Made by a program: the position numbers and the translations under genes. From Malania oleifera (lineage: Eukaryota > Streptophyta > Magnoliopsida > Santalales > Ximeniaceae), in NCBI RefSeq assembly GCF_029873635.1, contig NC_080425.1:45216402-45280401 (forward strand): a DNA stretch of 64,000 bases. The letters run 5' to 3'. The notes under the pieces were generated by a model. That model ran no database searches. It saw only the letters and a list, made by a program, of their open reading frames with translations, and had not been told where the DNA came from. Positions 11,121 through 22,974 of this stretch are shown here, one piece after another; position 1 is the stretch's first letter, and every line of letters starts with the position of its first letter.

Positions 11121-12411
11121 ATGCCTCGTCTTAAACAAACAGCCAATCATGGTTCTTCGTTAGGAAGGGATGAGCAAAACCTTGAAAAATGGCTTGTTGC
11201 ACCTCAAGCCAAACTACAATAACATGCTTCTCTTGGTTCCATAGATCCCATTCTAGGTAAGGTGTTAGATGTCTCTTTTCTTAATGTTGAATTTCCAAAA
11301 ATCCTTCCCTTATTCAAAAACATAGGCTGGTATGACTTTGTTACTCAACAACCTAAAGGCATCTTCCCTCATCTTATTAAAATTTTCTATGCAAATTTGA
11401 CATATGAAAATGGTATTTTTTCTTCTGAGGTTAAAGGGAAGAAAATCCTTTTGAATTATAAAATTTTATCTCTTATTTTCAAAATTACTCAAGGAGAATT
11501 CAAATGTCCTATGCTCGTTCAATCTTGGATCTTTAAATAAGGATTCACTCCCGAAACTTTTCTTCCATTAATCATGGACAGCATACCTACCTATTTTGGA
11601 CATCCTCCTTTGTATAAGCTCAAATTTTACACAAAATTGTTGCCTATAACATCCTTGCCAAACAAGGTTCATTTGACCACCTTTCATACATGGAGTGCTT
11701 CGTCCTTTGGTGTCTTATCAAATGTAAGAAACTAGATTTGGCCAATTTAATTATCAAATGGATGTGGGCCAAACTAGAGTCCTCCCGCGTTGTTGTTCCA
11801 TATGGAGGTGTTCTTACTCTTTTATTCGCCCACGTTCATATCTAAAATAGTTCTGAATTCTTTGTAAAGAGAACCCGCTATGATCTTTTTAATGTTACCA
11901 CCCTAAAACAAATGGGGTATGATAAAGGTAGTTCGGGTTGGTACTTGAAATTGGGTAGAACTCCATGTGCACCAGTAGCACCAGCCTCAGCCTCAACCTT
12001 AGCCTCAGCCTCAGCCACAACTCTTCTTCTCCCACACAGGATTTGGGATCTTCACACGATGCACCTTCATGGTTTTTATCCTTTCGGCAAGATTTCTCTA
12101 GTTTCTCATCTGAAGTACGCATCGGGCTTCATATTATCAACGAAAAAGTTACATCTCTTGATCAATCCATCACTCGAATTGAGGAATATCAAGCTAAATC
12201 TTCTAAGGGTGGTGATCCCATGGACATCAGCTCAACCCCTCGAAGTGAATATGATAGCTCTGATGCAGAAACTAAGGACAAGGAAGAAGGTTCAGAAGAA
12301 GAAGAAGAAGAAAGACAAGAAGAAGGAATTGAGGAAGAAGGAGGCCAAGTAGAAGAAGAAGATGGACAAGAAGAAGGCTCTGAGGAAGAAGGACAGGATG
12401 AAGATCATTAG
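11121..12411 (+). pseudogene. Element A ORF3: 'putative plant transposon protein'-like, degenerate
   Basis: The start is the ATG at 11121 (MPRLKQTANHGS). The core resembles the plant family annotated 'putative plant transposon protein' (Transposase_32 type, from memory): ILGKVLDVSF, IKIFYANLTYENG, VKGKKILLNYKILS, GEFKCPMLVQSWIF, VVVPYGGVLT, RTRYDLFNVTTLKQMGYD. The C-terminus is a long Glu-rich tail from about 12270. Stops near 11217 and 11538 and two frameshifts (before 11912 and before 11965) break it. B and E carry homologues. It sits where Sireviruses have their env-like ORF, but I see no signal peptide or membrane segment. Function unknown; its placement behind its own palindromes and TATA suggests separate expression. 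Confidence 0.72.
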
Positions 12412-13059
12412 GATGTGACAAGCATAGATCACTAGCTACTATGAAACTTTTTGAATGTAACTAAGCCTAGAACTAGCTGCTATTGTAGTTTGTTTGCAGT
12501 ATATTAGTTGGACTCTTTTTATTGTTGTTTTTTTTTTTTTTTTGACTTTTTGGATGTCACATCTCTTTATGTTACCACTTCCTTATTGATTATAATATAA
12601 ATCTCTTTCCTATTACTTATTCTTTTTGAATAATGACAAAGGGGAGAAAATGTTGTTAGCAAAGATAGTTTTCTTGGTAAGAAAAATGCTAAAGTAATAT
12701 GGTAAAGGCTAAAGTGAACTTAAAAGACTTATGGTAAAGTGAAATGAAATATGAGCAATATGCTAAAACAATATGCTAAAGTCATGAAATATAATATGGT
12801 AAAGTGAACTTAACATGTATGACAAAGTGAACTTAATATGTACAGTAAGGTGAACTTAACATGTATGGTAAAGTGAATTTAACATGTATGGTAAAGTGAC
12901 CTTAAAAGACTTATATTGACATGCTTGGATGATATACTAAAGTGATATGTTTTCTTGTTTACTTTTTTTTTTTTTTTGGATGCTTATAGTAAGGGGGAGT
13001 ATTTTTCAAAGAAACCCTTATCTTTGCTCCTTGTTTGTCATCATCAAAAAGGGGAAGAT
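12412..13059 (+). repeat. Element A 3' untranslated region: minisatellite and repeated purine tracts
   Basis: No coding sequence. Tracts resembling the Sirevirus PPT occur near 12636 (AAAGGGGAGA), 12988 (AAGGGGGAG) and 13046-13058 (AAAAAGGGGAAGA). The last directly precedes the 3' LTR and is the likely plus-strand primer. Between about 12690 and 12915 a word close to GGTAAAGTGAACTTAACATG recurs several times at 20-35 bp spacing. Confidence 0.75.
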
Positions 13060-14902
13060 TGTTGGTCTAATTAGGCTTTTCAATAAATTTTGGTGATAAC
13101 AAACAAAGTACATTTTAACTTGAAATGGTTGAGTTATGGTGTTTCAGGTTTGACAAGAAAAGAAGGATCATTGTGGATCATCAAGCGACATAAACTAACA
13201 AGTGATCCAAAAGAAGCTCAAAGTAGCACTATACTGATCAAAGCATGGGAAGCTAAAACCAGCTCAAGCTGACATCCAAAGGAATTTCAAAGCAAATATG
13301 AAGTGGATGATTTCAAGCTTAGAGTATAAAGAGTACTTCAAAGTCAAATGTCTATCGAAATATCTGTTGAAGCTCTTTAGGGGATTATATGGACTTAGTG
13401 ACCTATTTAAAAACCCCCGGAAAATGTTAAAAGAAAGAGTGCAAAAACATAATTTGAATTGGAATTGAAAAATCAGAAAACATGTACTTCAGAAGACTGA
13501 AGTTTCTACTCAGAAGCCTGAAGGGACAACTTCAGAAGACTGAACTTTAAGTTCAGTCATCCAAAGAATTACATTAGACATCTGAAGAATAAGTTCAGTC
13601 ATCTAAAGATTTATTGATGAAAGACAGAAACTAATAGAAGCACCTCAGAAGGCTCAACTCAAACTTCGGTCGTCTGAACCCAACACTTTAGTCGTCTGAC
13701 CTTATATCTAGTTCAAATTTTTCAAAGGCTAAGGAACTTCTGAAGACTGAACTTGAAGGATCAGTCATCTAAACAATGTTAACGGGTAAATTTTTTAAAA
13801 GTTTTAATTTTTAAATATCAGTTGCTTGTGCTCCAAATTTTCTAAAAACTTGGGAAATACTCCAAGTAAACTTAGGCAACACGAAAACCCTTTTGAAAGC
13901 CTATAAATACATGGTTTTGCAAATCAAAACATACCAAGAATTGAAAATTCTGCTATAAGTTCTCTTCCTCTCAAAGTTCCTACTTGCTCAACTTTTGCAA
14001 ACTGAAAGTGCTGGTGTTCTGAAATCATTGGTCATCAATCACTAAGTCCTACTTGCTGATTTCTCATATGGAAAAAAGGGAATTTGGTGAATTCTTATCT
14101 TGAGCTTCAAAGTGTAATTCATTCTTGATATTTACTTTGTGAAGTACATAGATTTGAATTGTACTAATTTGCTATTTGTGTGAGAACTCTTTGTACACAT
14201 CCTCTTATTGTTTCTTTTGTAGATATTGGACTATTCCAGGTTGTTGGATCATTGACTGAACGAGAGTACATCATTTGGAGAGGCGGGCTCGAGCCTACTT
14301 GAAGGAGTGCTTGTAAAGGTTTTGTTTCGCTTGATAAAGGAACTACAACAGTGGAACCCTTTGGTGGTTTGTCAAAGGTGAGGACTTAGGCTATGTTAAA
14401 GCCGAACCTCGTAAAATCTTTGTGTCTCTCTCTTCCTTATTCTTTATTTTCTGCACAACATATTCTTGTGCATGCTAAGTGCAGGTTGCAAGGCTTAAAA
14501 ATCATATTTAAGACTCTTGATATTTAGAAAGTACGTTTTAATTAAACATTTGTGGAAACCCAAAAGGGAGTACATTGGTTAATTTGCAGAAATCTTAAAT
14601 CAAGAGAAGCGCAATTAAAAATTTCATTCAAAGCAGGTTTGCAAACTTCTATGGGGCAGCTGACAAAAAACTTAATGAATCTTGAATGTTTGTTTGAATT
14701 TCATACTTTGGTTGAGTGGATTGGGAGTTTAATTTTTCTGTACCTTGTGGTGTGTTGTGGTTGTGGTTATTGGCTGATTGATTTATTTTTCTTGTTGCTA
14801 TATTAAAAACAAGTAAGTAGTCAAAAAGAGGTTAAATTTTAATATAAACCAATTCACCCCCACCCCCCCCCCCCCTTCTTGGGAAAAGCAATCCTAATTT
14901 TA
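13060..14902 (+). repeat. 3' LTR of element A (complete, 1843 bp)
   Basis: It starts TGTTGGTCTAATTAGG directly after the purine tract and ends CCTAATTTTA, the equivalent of the 5' LTR end CCTAATTTCA. Palindrome cluster about 13485-13775, TATA box 13902-13909, conserved GAGGACTTAGG...GCCGAACC motif near 14380, C-run near 14860-14876. The reading frame at 14552-14806 is only LTR. Confidence 0.9.
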
Positions 14903-15430
14903 CCCTGATATTAGTATTAGAGCAGAGGGAAGCTACTTGTATGGACATGTATTCTTTCCTATTCTCAAGTATTATTATTGTTATTGGTAAAAAATATTTA
15001 TGAATGCGTGTATGATTTCAAATGACAATATTGTTGTTAATGATGTGTTTTCTTAGCTACTGTGGATAGTGAAACATAAATGGATATATGTTCTGTATTT
15101 ATTTAAACTCCCTGCCACACACTGCTATGATTTATTCTTCCTTACCGAGATATGTCTCACCCTAGTGGATGATTATATTTTCAGGTCAGGCAAGGGATCA
15201 AGCTTAGGGAGTTTGTAAAAATAGTTTATGTATAGTTTATGTTTTTAAATACTGACATGTAATATAAACAAATGGTGGTAGTTTTTTATGGGGTTTATAG
15301 ATCGACTATGGTATGTATATTGAGGTTATACATTTTATTTTTGTTGCCTGATTGTGGTGTATGGTATCAGAAATAGGGTGTATGAAACACGTAACCCTCG
15401 AGCCCCACTTGGTGGGTTCAGGGCGTTACA
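14903..15430 (+). repeat. T1: right part of a Tekay/Del-like gypsy LTR, host of element A
   Basis: Similar in order to the last third of the solo LTR at 25770-28201: a hairpin with loop words CTACTTGTATGG (14928-14959), GAGATATGTCTCACCC near 15150, and an end reading GGTTCAGGGCGTTACA, the usual 3' terminus of these LTRs. The left part must lie left of the window, beyond element A. No coding content. Confidence 0.75.
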
Positions 15431-15806
15431 ATCTCATTCTTCTTATGTTCTCATTTTTCTCTTTATCCTCATTTTTGCTTTTACTCCCCTATGCTATATA
15501 TTTCATTCCAATATTATGTGTTTTATATTTGCCACGCTCTCATGGTCACTCTCTAAGATACTCTCTTCCTATGTTTGCTCGCTAAAATATCTATCCCCCT
15601 TTGACATCAATCAAAAAGAAATGAGGAGCATAGTCACAAGGAGTCTTAGGATAGTACATAAAAAGCATAGTCATATAGTCATTAAAAATTACACAAAGTC
15701 ATAAGCAAGGGAATTACAAACCAAACAAAAACAAAAACAAACTAATCAACATAAGACAAAGCCAATACATAGATAGTACTCGATACAACACAAAGTGACA
15801 AACAGA
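15431..15806 (-). other. Element B region between ORF3 stop and the lost 3' LTR
   Basis: Non-coding. On the minus strand it holds a purine tract CAAAGGGGGATA (about 15594-15605) like the multiple PPTs of Sireviruses. It ends where T1 is inserted. The short reading frames here are chance. Confidence 0.55.
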
Positions 15807-16046
15807 TCATATATCATTAGCAGCATCATCATCATTAGCTTCAGCTTCCTCTTCATCACCCTCCTCACTTCCTTCCTTAGATGAAGCATCACTCCAAGGG
15901 GCAGAACTGGTATCCATGGGATCAACACTACGAGATAAGCTAGCCCTATATTGCTCTATACGAGTTAGGCGCTAATCAAGCGATGAACAAGTAGTGTGGA
16001 GTGAGGATACATTCTCCTGAAGGGATTGAAGACCTGATGGCATATC

Positions 16047-17667
16047 TGATTACTCACCGAAACTGCGTAATTGGACGCTTAACCCGGGCTTTATGGTCTA
16101 TATTTTTAATTAAATGTCCAAAATTATTCAATATTTTAATAAAGTGCCAAAATTATCAATCTTGAACTTTATTGCACTATTTATAAAGTTTTGGTAATTT
16201 TTTATCGCAGGAAAATTCCCGGGAATCAAAACCGACACCTGTTCGTATTTTGTACATAACTTTTCCATCCGAGCTCTCATTGAGACAATTCAAATTTCTG
16301 GAGAAAGAGGAAAGGATTATCTACAACTTTTGTGTTTTGAGTTTTATGAGCTACGGGCTCCAGAAGAGCAGAATTTGCGATGAACAGAGAATGAAAAAAA
16401 TGAAAAAATATAGCAATTCGGGTTTCCTATTCGGGTCTAGCGCTTTCCCCCCCCCCCCCCCTATCTTATTTAACCGTTCTCTTTCTCTTCCTGCGTAGGC
16501 AGCCTCCATGGCTCCCCATTCTCCTCTCCTTCTTCTTCTTCTTCTTCTTCTTCTTCTTCTTCTTTAGTTTGTTTTTTTTTGTTCTTTTCAATTCTGCTTC
16601 TCTCCCCTTGTCTCTCTTCCTTCCCTTTGTCTTTCCTCCCTCACTCTCCCCCTTTCCTCTGTTTCTCTTGGCCTCCTCTGCCCTCTTGCAGTACGGCCAA
16701 CCTCCTCCACCATCTTCAACAGTCCCCAAGCACAGCAGAAAACTAGCCGACTCCATAGCAGGACCACCAAAGCGCAGCAGCAACTTCTCTAGCACAGCAG
16801 CAACTTCACGGCTCCGTGGATTTGTTTCTCTCTCTCTCTTTTCCTTTCTTTCTTTCTTTTATTTACTTTTCTTTGAATCTTGGAATATTGAAGAAAGTTT
16901 AGGTTTTTTTTTAATGTTATTGGAGCTTTCTTTCTTTTTGTTTAAGTTAAGTAATATTGGGTATTTCATTATGGTTAAATTAATCTCTTTGTTTATCTAA
17001 TTGATAGTTATTTTAATTTCACATTCTTAATTAAATTCAGATATTTTTTTTGTCGAAATTCGATTTAGTTAGGGTCTATGATTAGTAAAGGTTGTGTTTT
17101 TATTGTGTTCCGTTATTGTTTACGTTTTTTAAATTTCCGTTGAATTCATGTTTGCATTTAAATTGTGAGTCTTGATTTGATCTCTTAATTGTGCTAAAGG
17201 TTCGATTTTTAGGTTCGGTTTTTTTTAGTACATGTCTAGTTTAGTTTCCATTGTGTGTTTTTAATTCCATGTTCTAGGTTGCCATTTTTAATTAACGCGT
17301 ATCCCAGTGTTTCCTTAAGTAGACTAAGGTTTTCATTATTGTTATTTTAATTCCATGTTTAAAGTCTCCATTTTTAGTTAGTATGATCTAGTGTTTCCTT
17401 AAGTAGACTAGGGTTTTCATTATTGTTATTTAATTCCGTGCGTGATAGTTTTAGGACTTTAATTTGTGTTTTCATTTAAGTCTCCACAATCTTGAAAACC
17501 CGAATCTGAACTGAGTTCAGTACCTTTTTAATTTCGATTGGAAGAAAGTAAAATCTGAGATTAAAACGCATTCCCTGAGGAGACGATCTAGCCCTTGGGT
17601 TTAATATTACACGACAGAACTCCTATACTTAGGATAGCTTTCGAGCTGCTCATTTTTCGAGTGAGTC
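16047..17667 (+). repeat. 5' LTR of the complete Athila-like element
   Basis: Begins TGATTACTCACCGAAACTGCG, ends TTTCGAGTGAGTC(A). It contains a TTC microsatellite (about 16528-16564), a C-run (16448-16461), a CT-rich stretch and a long T-rich U5. Reading frames in it (e.g. 16250-16498, 16569-17000) follow low-complexity sequence. Confidence 0.92.
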
Positions 17668-17674
17668 AAGTTTT

Positions 17675-17691
17675 TGGCGCCGTTGCCGGGG
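17675..17691 (+). promoter_or_regulatory. Primer binding site (tRNA-Asp)
   Basis: TGGCGCCGTTGCCGGGG is complementary to the 3' end of plant tRNA-Asp, the primer reported for Athila-type elements. It begins seven bases after the LTR end. Confidence 0.9.
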
Positions 17692-17804
17692 AATGTCATT
17701 TTTAGTCTCAAATTTATGTTTTTCCCGTCATTTTTATTAGCTTTATAAAAAAGGAAAAAAAATAGAAAAAAAAAAAAACAGAAAAAAATTTTGAGTTTTG
17801 AAAA

Positions 17805-19496
17805 ATGGCTGCACCTGCACCACGCACGATAATGGACTTTTTGCAGCTTGAATATGTCACTGCATCCTCTTCCACTATTTTGCCTTATGACGAGCTTAAT
17901 TTCATGATGCAGCGCAGGAGGACATCATTGCTACCCGATTTTTACGGGATGGAATCAGAGTGCCCTTATCAGCACCTAGCAGAGTTTGAGTTAACCTGCA
18001 ACATGTTTTTCTCTCATGCTAGAGCTGACGAATCTACTAGACTGAATTTATTTCTTGCTACTTTGCAGGATAGGGCACTGATTTGGTTTCATTCTATGAG
18101 ACCTTATTCTATCACTAATTGGACTGATATGGAGCGTGAATTTCTGCATGCATTTTGTCCCTCACAGAGAACTCAATTTTTGCAGGAACAGATTCTTAAT
18201 TTTGTGCAGCAGGATGACAAGACATTTTGGGCTTGCTGGGAGCAATTCAAGGATCTACTAAGCACTTGTCCACATCATGGGTTTGACTCATGGAGGTTAG
18301 TTGACTGTTTTTATACTGCTCTTACCCCCGATTGCAAGTGTTTTTTCCAGACTATGTCTAATGGAGAGCCCGTCAGCGAGGATCCAGATCAGGTATTATC
18401 ATTCTTTGATTACTTAGCTGACAATGTCCCACAGAGCAACACACGATATACTCAGGCACCCATAATTGCACATCCTATCAGCATAATCGGTGGTGGAGAT
18501 GTATACGAGCCACCAAACTGCCCAAACAACCCTCCGCCTCAATATCAGCCACAACAGATCTCTCCGAGCTGTACGTCGTCAGACCTTTTCGAGGATAGCA
18601 TAACACAGATGGCGAACATGCTCCAGCAGTTCATGCAAACTCAAGTCGATCATAATAATGAATTGCGGGACACCATTAATGTGATAAGCACACAGTTGGA
18701 CATCTTAGAAAACAAGGAAACACTCGTAGAACCTCAGCCTAGTTCTCAAGAGTACCAGCAACCGCAACAACAAATACATGATGTTTCTCTTGAGACAGCA
18801 GAGGCCACCATCACCTTCAGTAGCGAGAAAGACGACCCCCAATCTGAAATGCTCATCGTCGGACAAATAGTTGTCCCAGCACCGGAAATTACGGCTGAAA
18901 TAGATGAATTCAAAGAAAAATAAGAGGAAACGAGCCCAAAAGCGGAGCATTTAGTTGATGAGGAGACTGATACTCATACGGAGTACCAACCTATGGTACC
19001 TCATACTCCGAGCTCAGAAACCGTGGAACTGTCACTCCCACCTAAATTAGATGTTAAGGAGCCTAATGTGGAGGTAGAATCTTGCAGTGGTATGATGATA
19101 TGTACACCAGATAAAGAGGGTGACCAGTCTGGTGAGCATATAATTTTCAAAGAACTAGGTAAAACCTTTAATGTTAATGCTTCTGAAGAACTGCAGGTAA
19201 TTATTACGATCACTTTCTCTCAACCGTTAGATCGTAAAGAAGTACATTTCCTGGACATAATGTTGAATAAAGACCCTTTCTTGTCCACACACGAGGGTAA
19301 ACCTGCGCACATATTGTTTGGTATTTTGACATGCATTAATTCATTTGAGGCTGATTTTCGTGCAGGTATAACGACTGATCGATTGTGGCAGCTCAAATTT
19401 GGAGAACCGCCATTGCAATTTATAGACCTGTGGCCACCAGACGAAATTCCTCCAGAGCCTCCGCCAGACAATTGTGATGTTTTTCTTTTCTCGTAG
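17805..19496 (+). pseudogene. gag: Athila-like gag, one premature stop
   Basis: The ATG at 17805 follows an A-rich leader and opens MAAPAPRTIMDFLQLEY. Residues about 30-200 form the gypsy gag domain (ECPYQHLAEFELTCNMFF, DRALIWFHSMRPYSITNW, CWEQFKDLLSTCPHHGFDSW, FYTALTPDCKCF). Then come a Pro/Gln linker, a Gln-rich segment and an acidic tail with NKDPFLSTHEGKPAH and DLWPPDEIPPEPPPDN. The frame is open for 563 codons except for one TAA at 18921-18923, where the minus-strand copy has a Ser codon (TCA). Apart from that stop the gene looks intact. No zinc knuckle or protease follows, which is typical of TR-GAG elements that depend on a relative's pol. Confidence 0.88.
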
Positions 19497-21100
19497 TTCG
19501 ATTTTTGTTATTTCGCCACTCAGGTACGCTTTACTTTTCCCGTGCACAGTCCTTTCTATTTCCCCTATGCTTTCACATTGAGGACAATGTTCCATTTTAT
19601 TTGGGGGGGGATGAGCATTCGCATGTAACATTGTGCACGTACACGTACCGGGTTTTATATTTCAAAAAAAAATCAAAAATACAAAAAAAAAATTCAAAAA
19701 GAAAGAGAGAGAAAGAAAGGAGGAGCACTGATGAATTACATTGCACTATGTCATGCTTAACACTTTGTATAACCTTCACATACTTGCATATAACTTAAGA
19801 ATGACACACTTGAGTCAATCATGCATAGTTTCTCTTTATATGATTTTATGACTCCATGAAGAATTGATTGGTAGAACATTCGTGTTAATTTGACTATATA
19901 ATTTCCTGTATTTACACAGCATCTCACGAGACTAAATAAACACATTCATGTGATTCATTGCACTTAAGGTTTCTTGTGAGCACTGAGAGAGCACCCGTGG
20001 AGACTATGACACCTTGTGAGATATCCTTGAGCTATTTATCGTCCTTTTGAGCGTTAATATTAAATCAGAGTTCACAGAACTCAATTCTATTTTTTTGGAT
20101 GATTCCTTGTACACTAGTCTTTATTTTTGATTTGCTAGCCTAGAGGTGACACCTAGTGGGGAGATAGAAACCTAGGTCTTGTAGCCTACTCAAAATGTGA
20201 AGGCTGAGCCACCCCTAGAGATAGACTTAATTCATGAACTTCTACTCGAGCTCAATTCCCATTGATGGTATGAAGATTACAAAAGAAGTGTTAATATTGT
20301 CCTTATTGCTCAAGAAAAGATAGAAAATAAAGAATGAGTAGAAATAAAGAATAAGCAATACACATGCGCATGAAATGAAAAGTCAATGTCGGCCCATACA
20401 TATCACAAAAAAGTCAAGGATGACACATATTTTCCACGTATGAAGATGCTTCAATCGGTTAATGCCTCAGATGTATTCACGACAAGTTTGTGAATGAGTT
20501 GATCTAGGGTGGTCCCAGTTGGATATGGCGAGTAAGTGAGAAGATGTTAGGGTGAAGGACCCGACACCTCATAGATAGGCTAGATCCTTTCCAGACTAGT
20601 CCACTCCATATACTTAGCTTTGTTCCTTTTAATATGTGGGATGTTTGATCGCGACACTCCTCCTCACATATGACGAGTGAACCCATTTTCTTTGAGTGTT
20701 CTTGAGGGTATACCAGTAAGGCCGAGTCAAAGAGACCATTTTGTAGGTGTCTACTGGCGTCCTTGGTGTACTAAGTCACACACATCACACATACCTCGAC
20801 AATTTACCTATTTATACTCGAACTTATATGATTGCATTAACTCTAAATGTGCCACTGATTAACTTCAGGTGAGTATCCTACTCTCAAATCACATATAAAC
20901 GATGAAACTTGCATGAGTGACGTGCTTTGGAGTCGTGTGCATTGAATATGAACGAGCTTGTGTGAAATTCAGTTATGTTCGTGTATGTGAAGTGGTATAG
21001 TTATATCGCATGTGCATTGATTTCATGATCACAGGAATATGTAGTTGTAGACACAACCCTGAGATTCATTCACGTCATTTGCTAGAGACTAGCAAAACGT
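19497..21100 (+). other. Non-coding internal region of the Athila-like element
   Basis: No convincing coding sequence. Near 19584-19616 the words TTGAGGACAATGTT and a run of G's resemble the post-pol purine tract common in Athila-type elements. The same block is found on the minus strand at about 150-190. Short frames here are chance. This region stands where pol and env-like ORFs would be in an autonomous Athila. Confidence 0.7.
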
Positions 21101-21113
21101 TAGTTGGGGGGTG
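21101..21113 (+). promoter_or_regulatory. Polypurine tract of the Athila-like element
   Basis: TAGTTGGGGGGTG directly precedes the 3' LTR start TGATTAC at 21114. Confidence 0.75.
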
Positions 21114-22736
21114 TGATTACTCACCGAAACTGCGTAATTGGACGCTTAACCCGGGCTTTATGATTTATATTTTTAATTAAATGTCCAAAATTGTTCAATA
21201 TTTTAATAAAGTGCCAAAATTATCAATCTTGAACTTTATTGCACTATTTATAAAGTTTTGGTAATTTTTTATCGCAGGAAAATTCTCGGGAATCAAAACC
21301 GATACCTGTTCGTATTTTGTACATAACTTTTCCATCCAAACTCTGATTGAGACAATTCAAATTTATGGAGAAAGAGGAAAGGATTATCTACAACTTTTGT
21401 GTTTTAAGTTTTGTGAGATACAAGCTCCAAAAGAGCAGAATTTGCGATGAACAGAGAATGAACAAAATGAAAAAATATAGCAATTTGGGTTTCCTATTCG
21501 GGTCTAGGACTTTCCCCCCTATCTTATTTAACCCTTCTCTTTCTCTTCCTGCGTAGGCAGCCCCCATGGCTCCCCATTATCCTCTTCTCCTTCTTCTTCT
21601 TCTTCTTCTTCTTCTTCTTCTTCTTCTTCTTCTTTAGTTTGTTTTTTTTGTTCTTTTCAATTCTGCTTCTCTCCCCTTGTCTCTCTTCCTTCCCTTTGTC
21701 TTTCCTCCCTCACTCTCCCCCTTTCCTCTGTTTCTCTTGGCCTCCTTTGCCCTCTTGCAGTACGGCCAGCCTCCTCCACCATCTTCAGCAGTCCCCAAGC
21801 ACAGCAGAAAACTAGCCGACTCCATAGCAGGACCACCAAAGCGCAGCAGCAACTTCTCTAGCACAGCAGCAACTTCACGGCTCCGTGGATTTGTTTCTCT
21901 CTCTCTCTTTTCCTTTCTTTCTTTCTTTTATTTACTTTTCTTTGAATCTTGGAATATTGAAGAAAGTTTAGGTTTTTTTTTAATGTTATTGGAGTTTTCT
22001 TTCTTTTTGTTTAAGTTGAGTAATGTTGGGTATTTCATTATTGTTAAATTAATCTCTTTGTTTATCTAATTGATAGTTATTTTAATTTCGCATTCTTAAT
22101 TAAATTCAGATATTTTTTTTGTCGAAATTCCATTTAGTTAGGGTCTATGATTAGTAAAGGTTGTGTTTTTATTGTGTTCCGTTATTGTTTACGTTTTTTA
22201 AATTTCCGTTGAATTCATGTTTGCATTTAAATTGTGAGTCTTGATTTGATCTCTTAATTGTGCTAAAGGTTCGATTTTTAGGTTCGGTTTTTTTTAGTAC
22301 ATGTCTAGTTTAGTTTCCATTGTGTGTTTTTAATTCCATGTTCTAGGTTGCCATTTTTAATTAACGCGTGTCCCAGTGTTTCCTTAAGTAGACTAGGGTT
22401 TTCATTATTGTTATTTTAATTCCATGTTTAAAGTCTCCATTTTTAGTTAGTATGATCTAGTGTTTCCTTAAGTAGACTAGGGTTTTCATTATTGTTATTT
22501 AATTCCGTGCGTGATAGTTTTAGGACTTTAATTTGTGTTTTCATTTAAGTCTCCACAATCTTGAAAACCTGAATCTGAACTGAGTTCAGTACCTTTTTAA
22601 TTTCGATTGGAAGAAAGTAAAATCTGAGATTAAAACGCATTCCCTGAGGAGACGATCTAGCCCTTGGGTTTAATATTACACGACAGAACTCCTATACTTA
22701 GGATAGCTTTCGAGCTGCTCATTTTTCGAGTGAGTC
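21114..22736 (+). repeat. 3' LTR of the complete Athila-like element
   Basis: Nearly identical to 16047-17667. Differences are few, mainly in the TTC microsatellite and the C-run. It ends GTGAGTC against TATCTCTGC of element B. Confidence 0.92.
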
Positions 22737-22974
22737 TATCTCTGCTGAAAGTATAGAATTCATGATGGAAGGGGATAAACCAAGAAGAAATGTCAGTTGG
22801 AGGTCCTTGGTCCTGATCTTGAGGTGGAGGAGGTACAATTGTTGGCCTTTGAGGTCGTCCTCCTTTCAAAAACCAACCTTGATCATGCTTTTCATATCCC
22901 ATTTTCTTAAGGGTTGTGGAAGTGAAAAGGTCATACCTAGTACGCTGGATGAACAATTTGATAGGGGTAGTAAC

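Larger units (their letters stand above)
3799..14902 (+). mobile_element. Element A: Sirevirus-like Ty1/copia retrotransposon
   Basis: Order on the plus strand: 5' LTR (its first ~170 bp displaced beyond the Athila-like insertion), initiator tRNA-Met primer site, gag with coiled coil and zinc knuckle, protease-integrase-RT-RNase H in copia order, a palindrome-rich intergenic region with a TATA box, ORF3, several purine tracts, 3' LTR. The gag coiled coil, extra 3' ORF, repeated PPTs and ~1.8 kb LTRs match the Sirevirus lineage. All ORFs contain stops or frameshifts, so it is not autonomous now. It is inserted in a Tekay-like LTR (T1) whose right part follows at 14903. Confidence 0.88.
16047..22736 (+). 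mobile_element. Complete gag-only Athila-like LTR retrotransposon
   Basis: 5' LTR 16047-17667, tRNA-Asp primer site 17675-17691, gag 17805-19496, 1.6 kb non-coding region, PPT about 21101-21113, 3' LTR 21114-22736. The two LTRs are nearly identical by eye, so the insertion is young. TATC flanks both sides (16043-16046 and 22737-22740); a 5-bp duplication with one change is also possible, so the right boundary is certain to about one base. It is inserted in the ORF3 of B. There is no pol, and the minus-strand copy at 1-3798 has the same gag-only plan. Confidence 0.92.

Noticed and set aside
11895-12122. Minus-strand frame with Arg/Leu repeats opposite ORF3 of element A
   Set aside because: Shadow of the Ser/Ala/Pro repeat in ORF3; no start context or domain.
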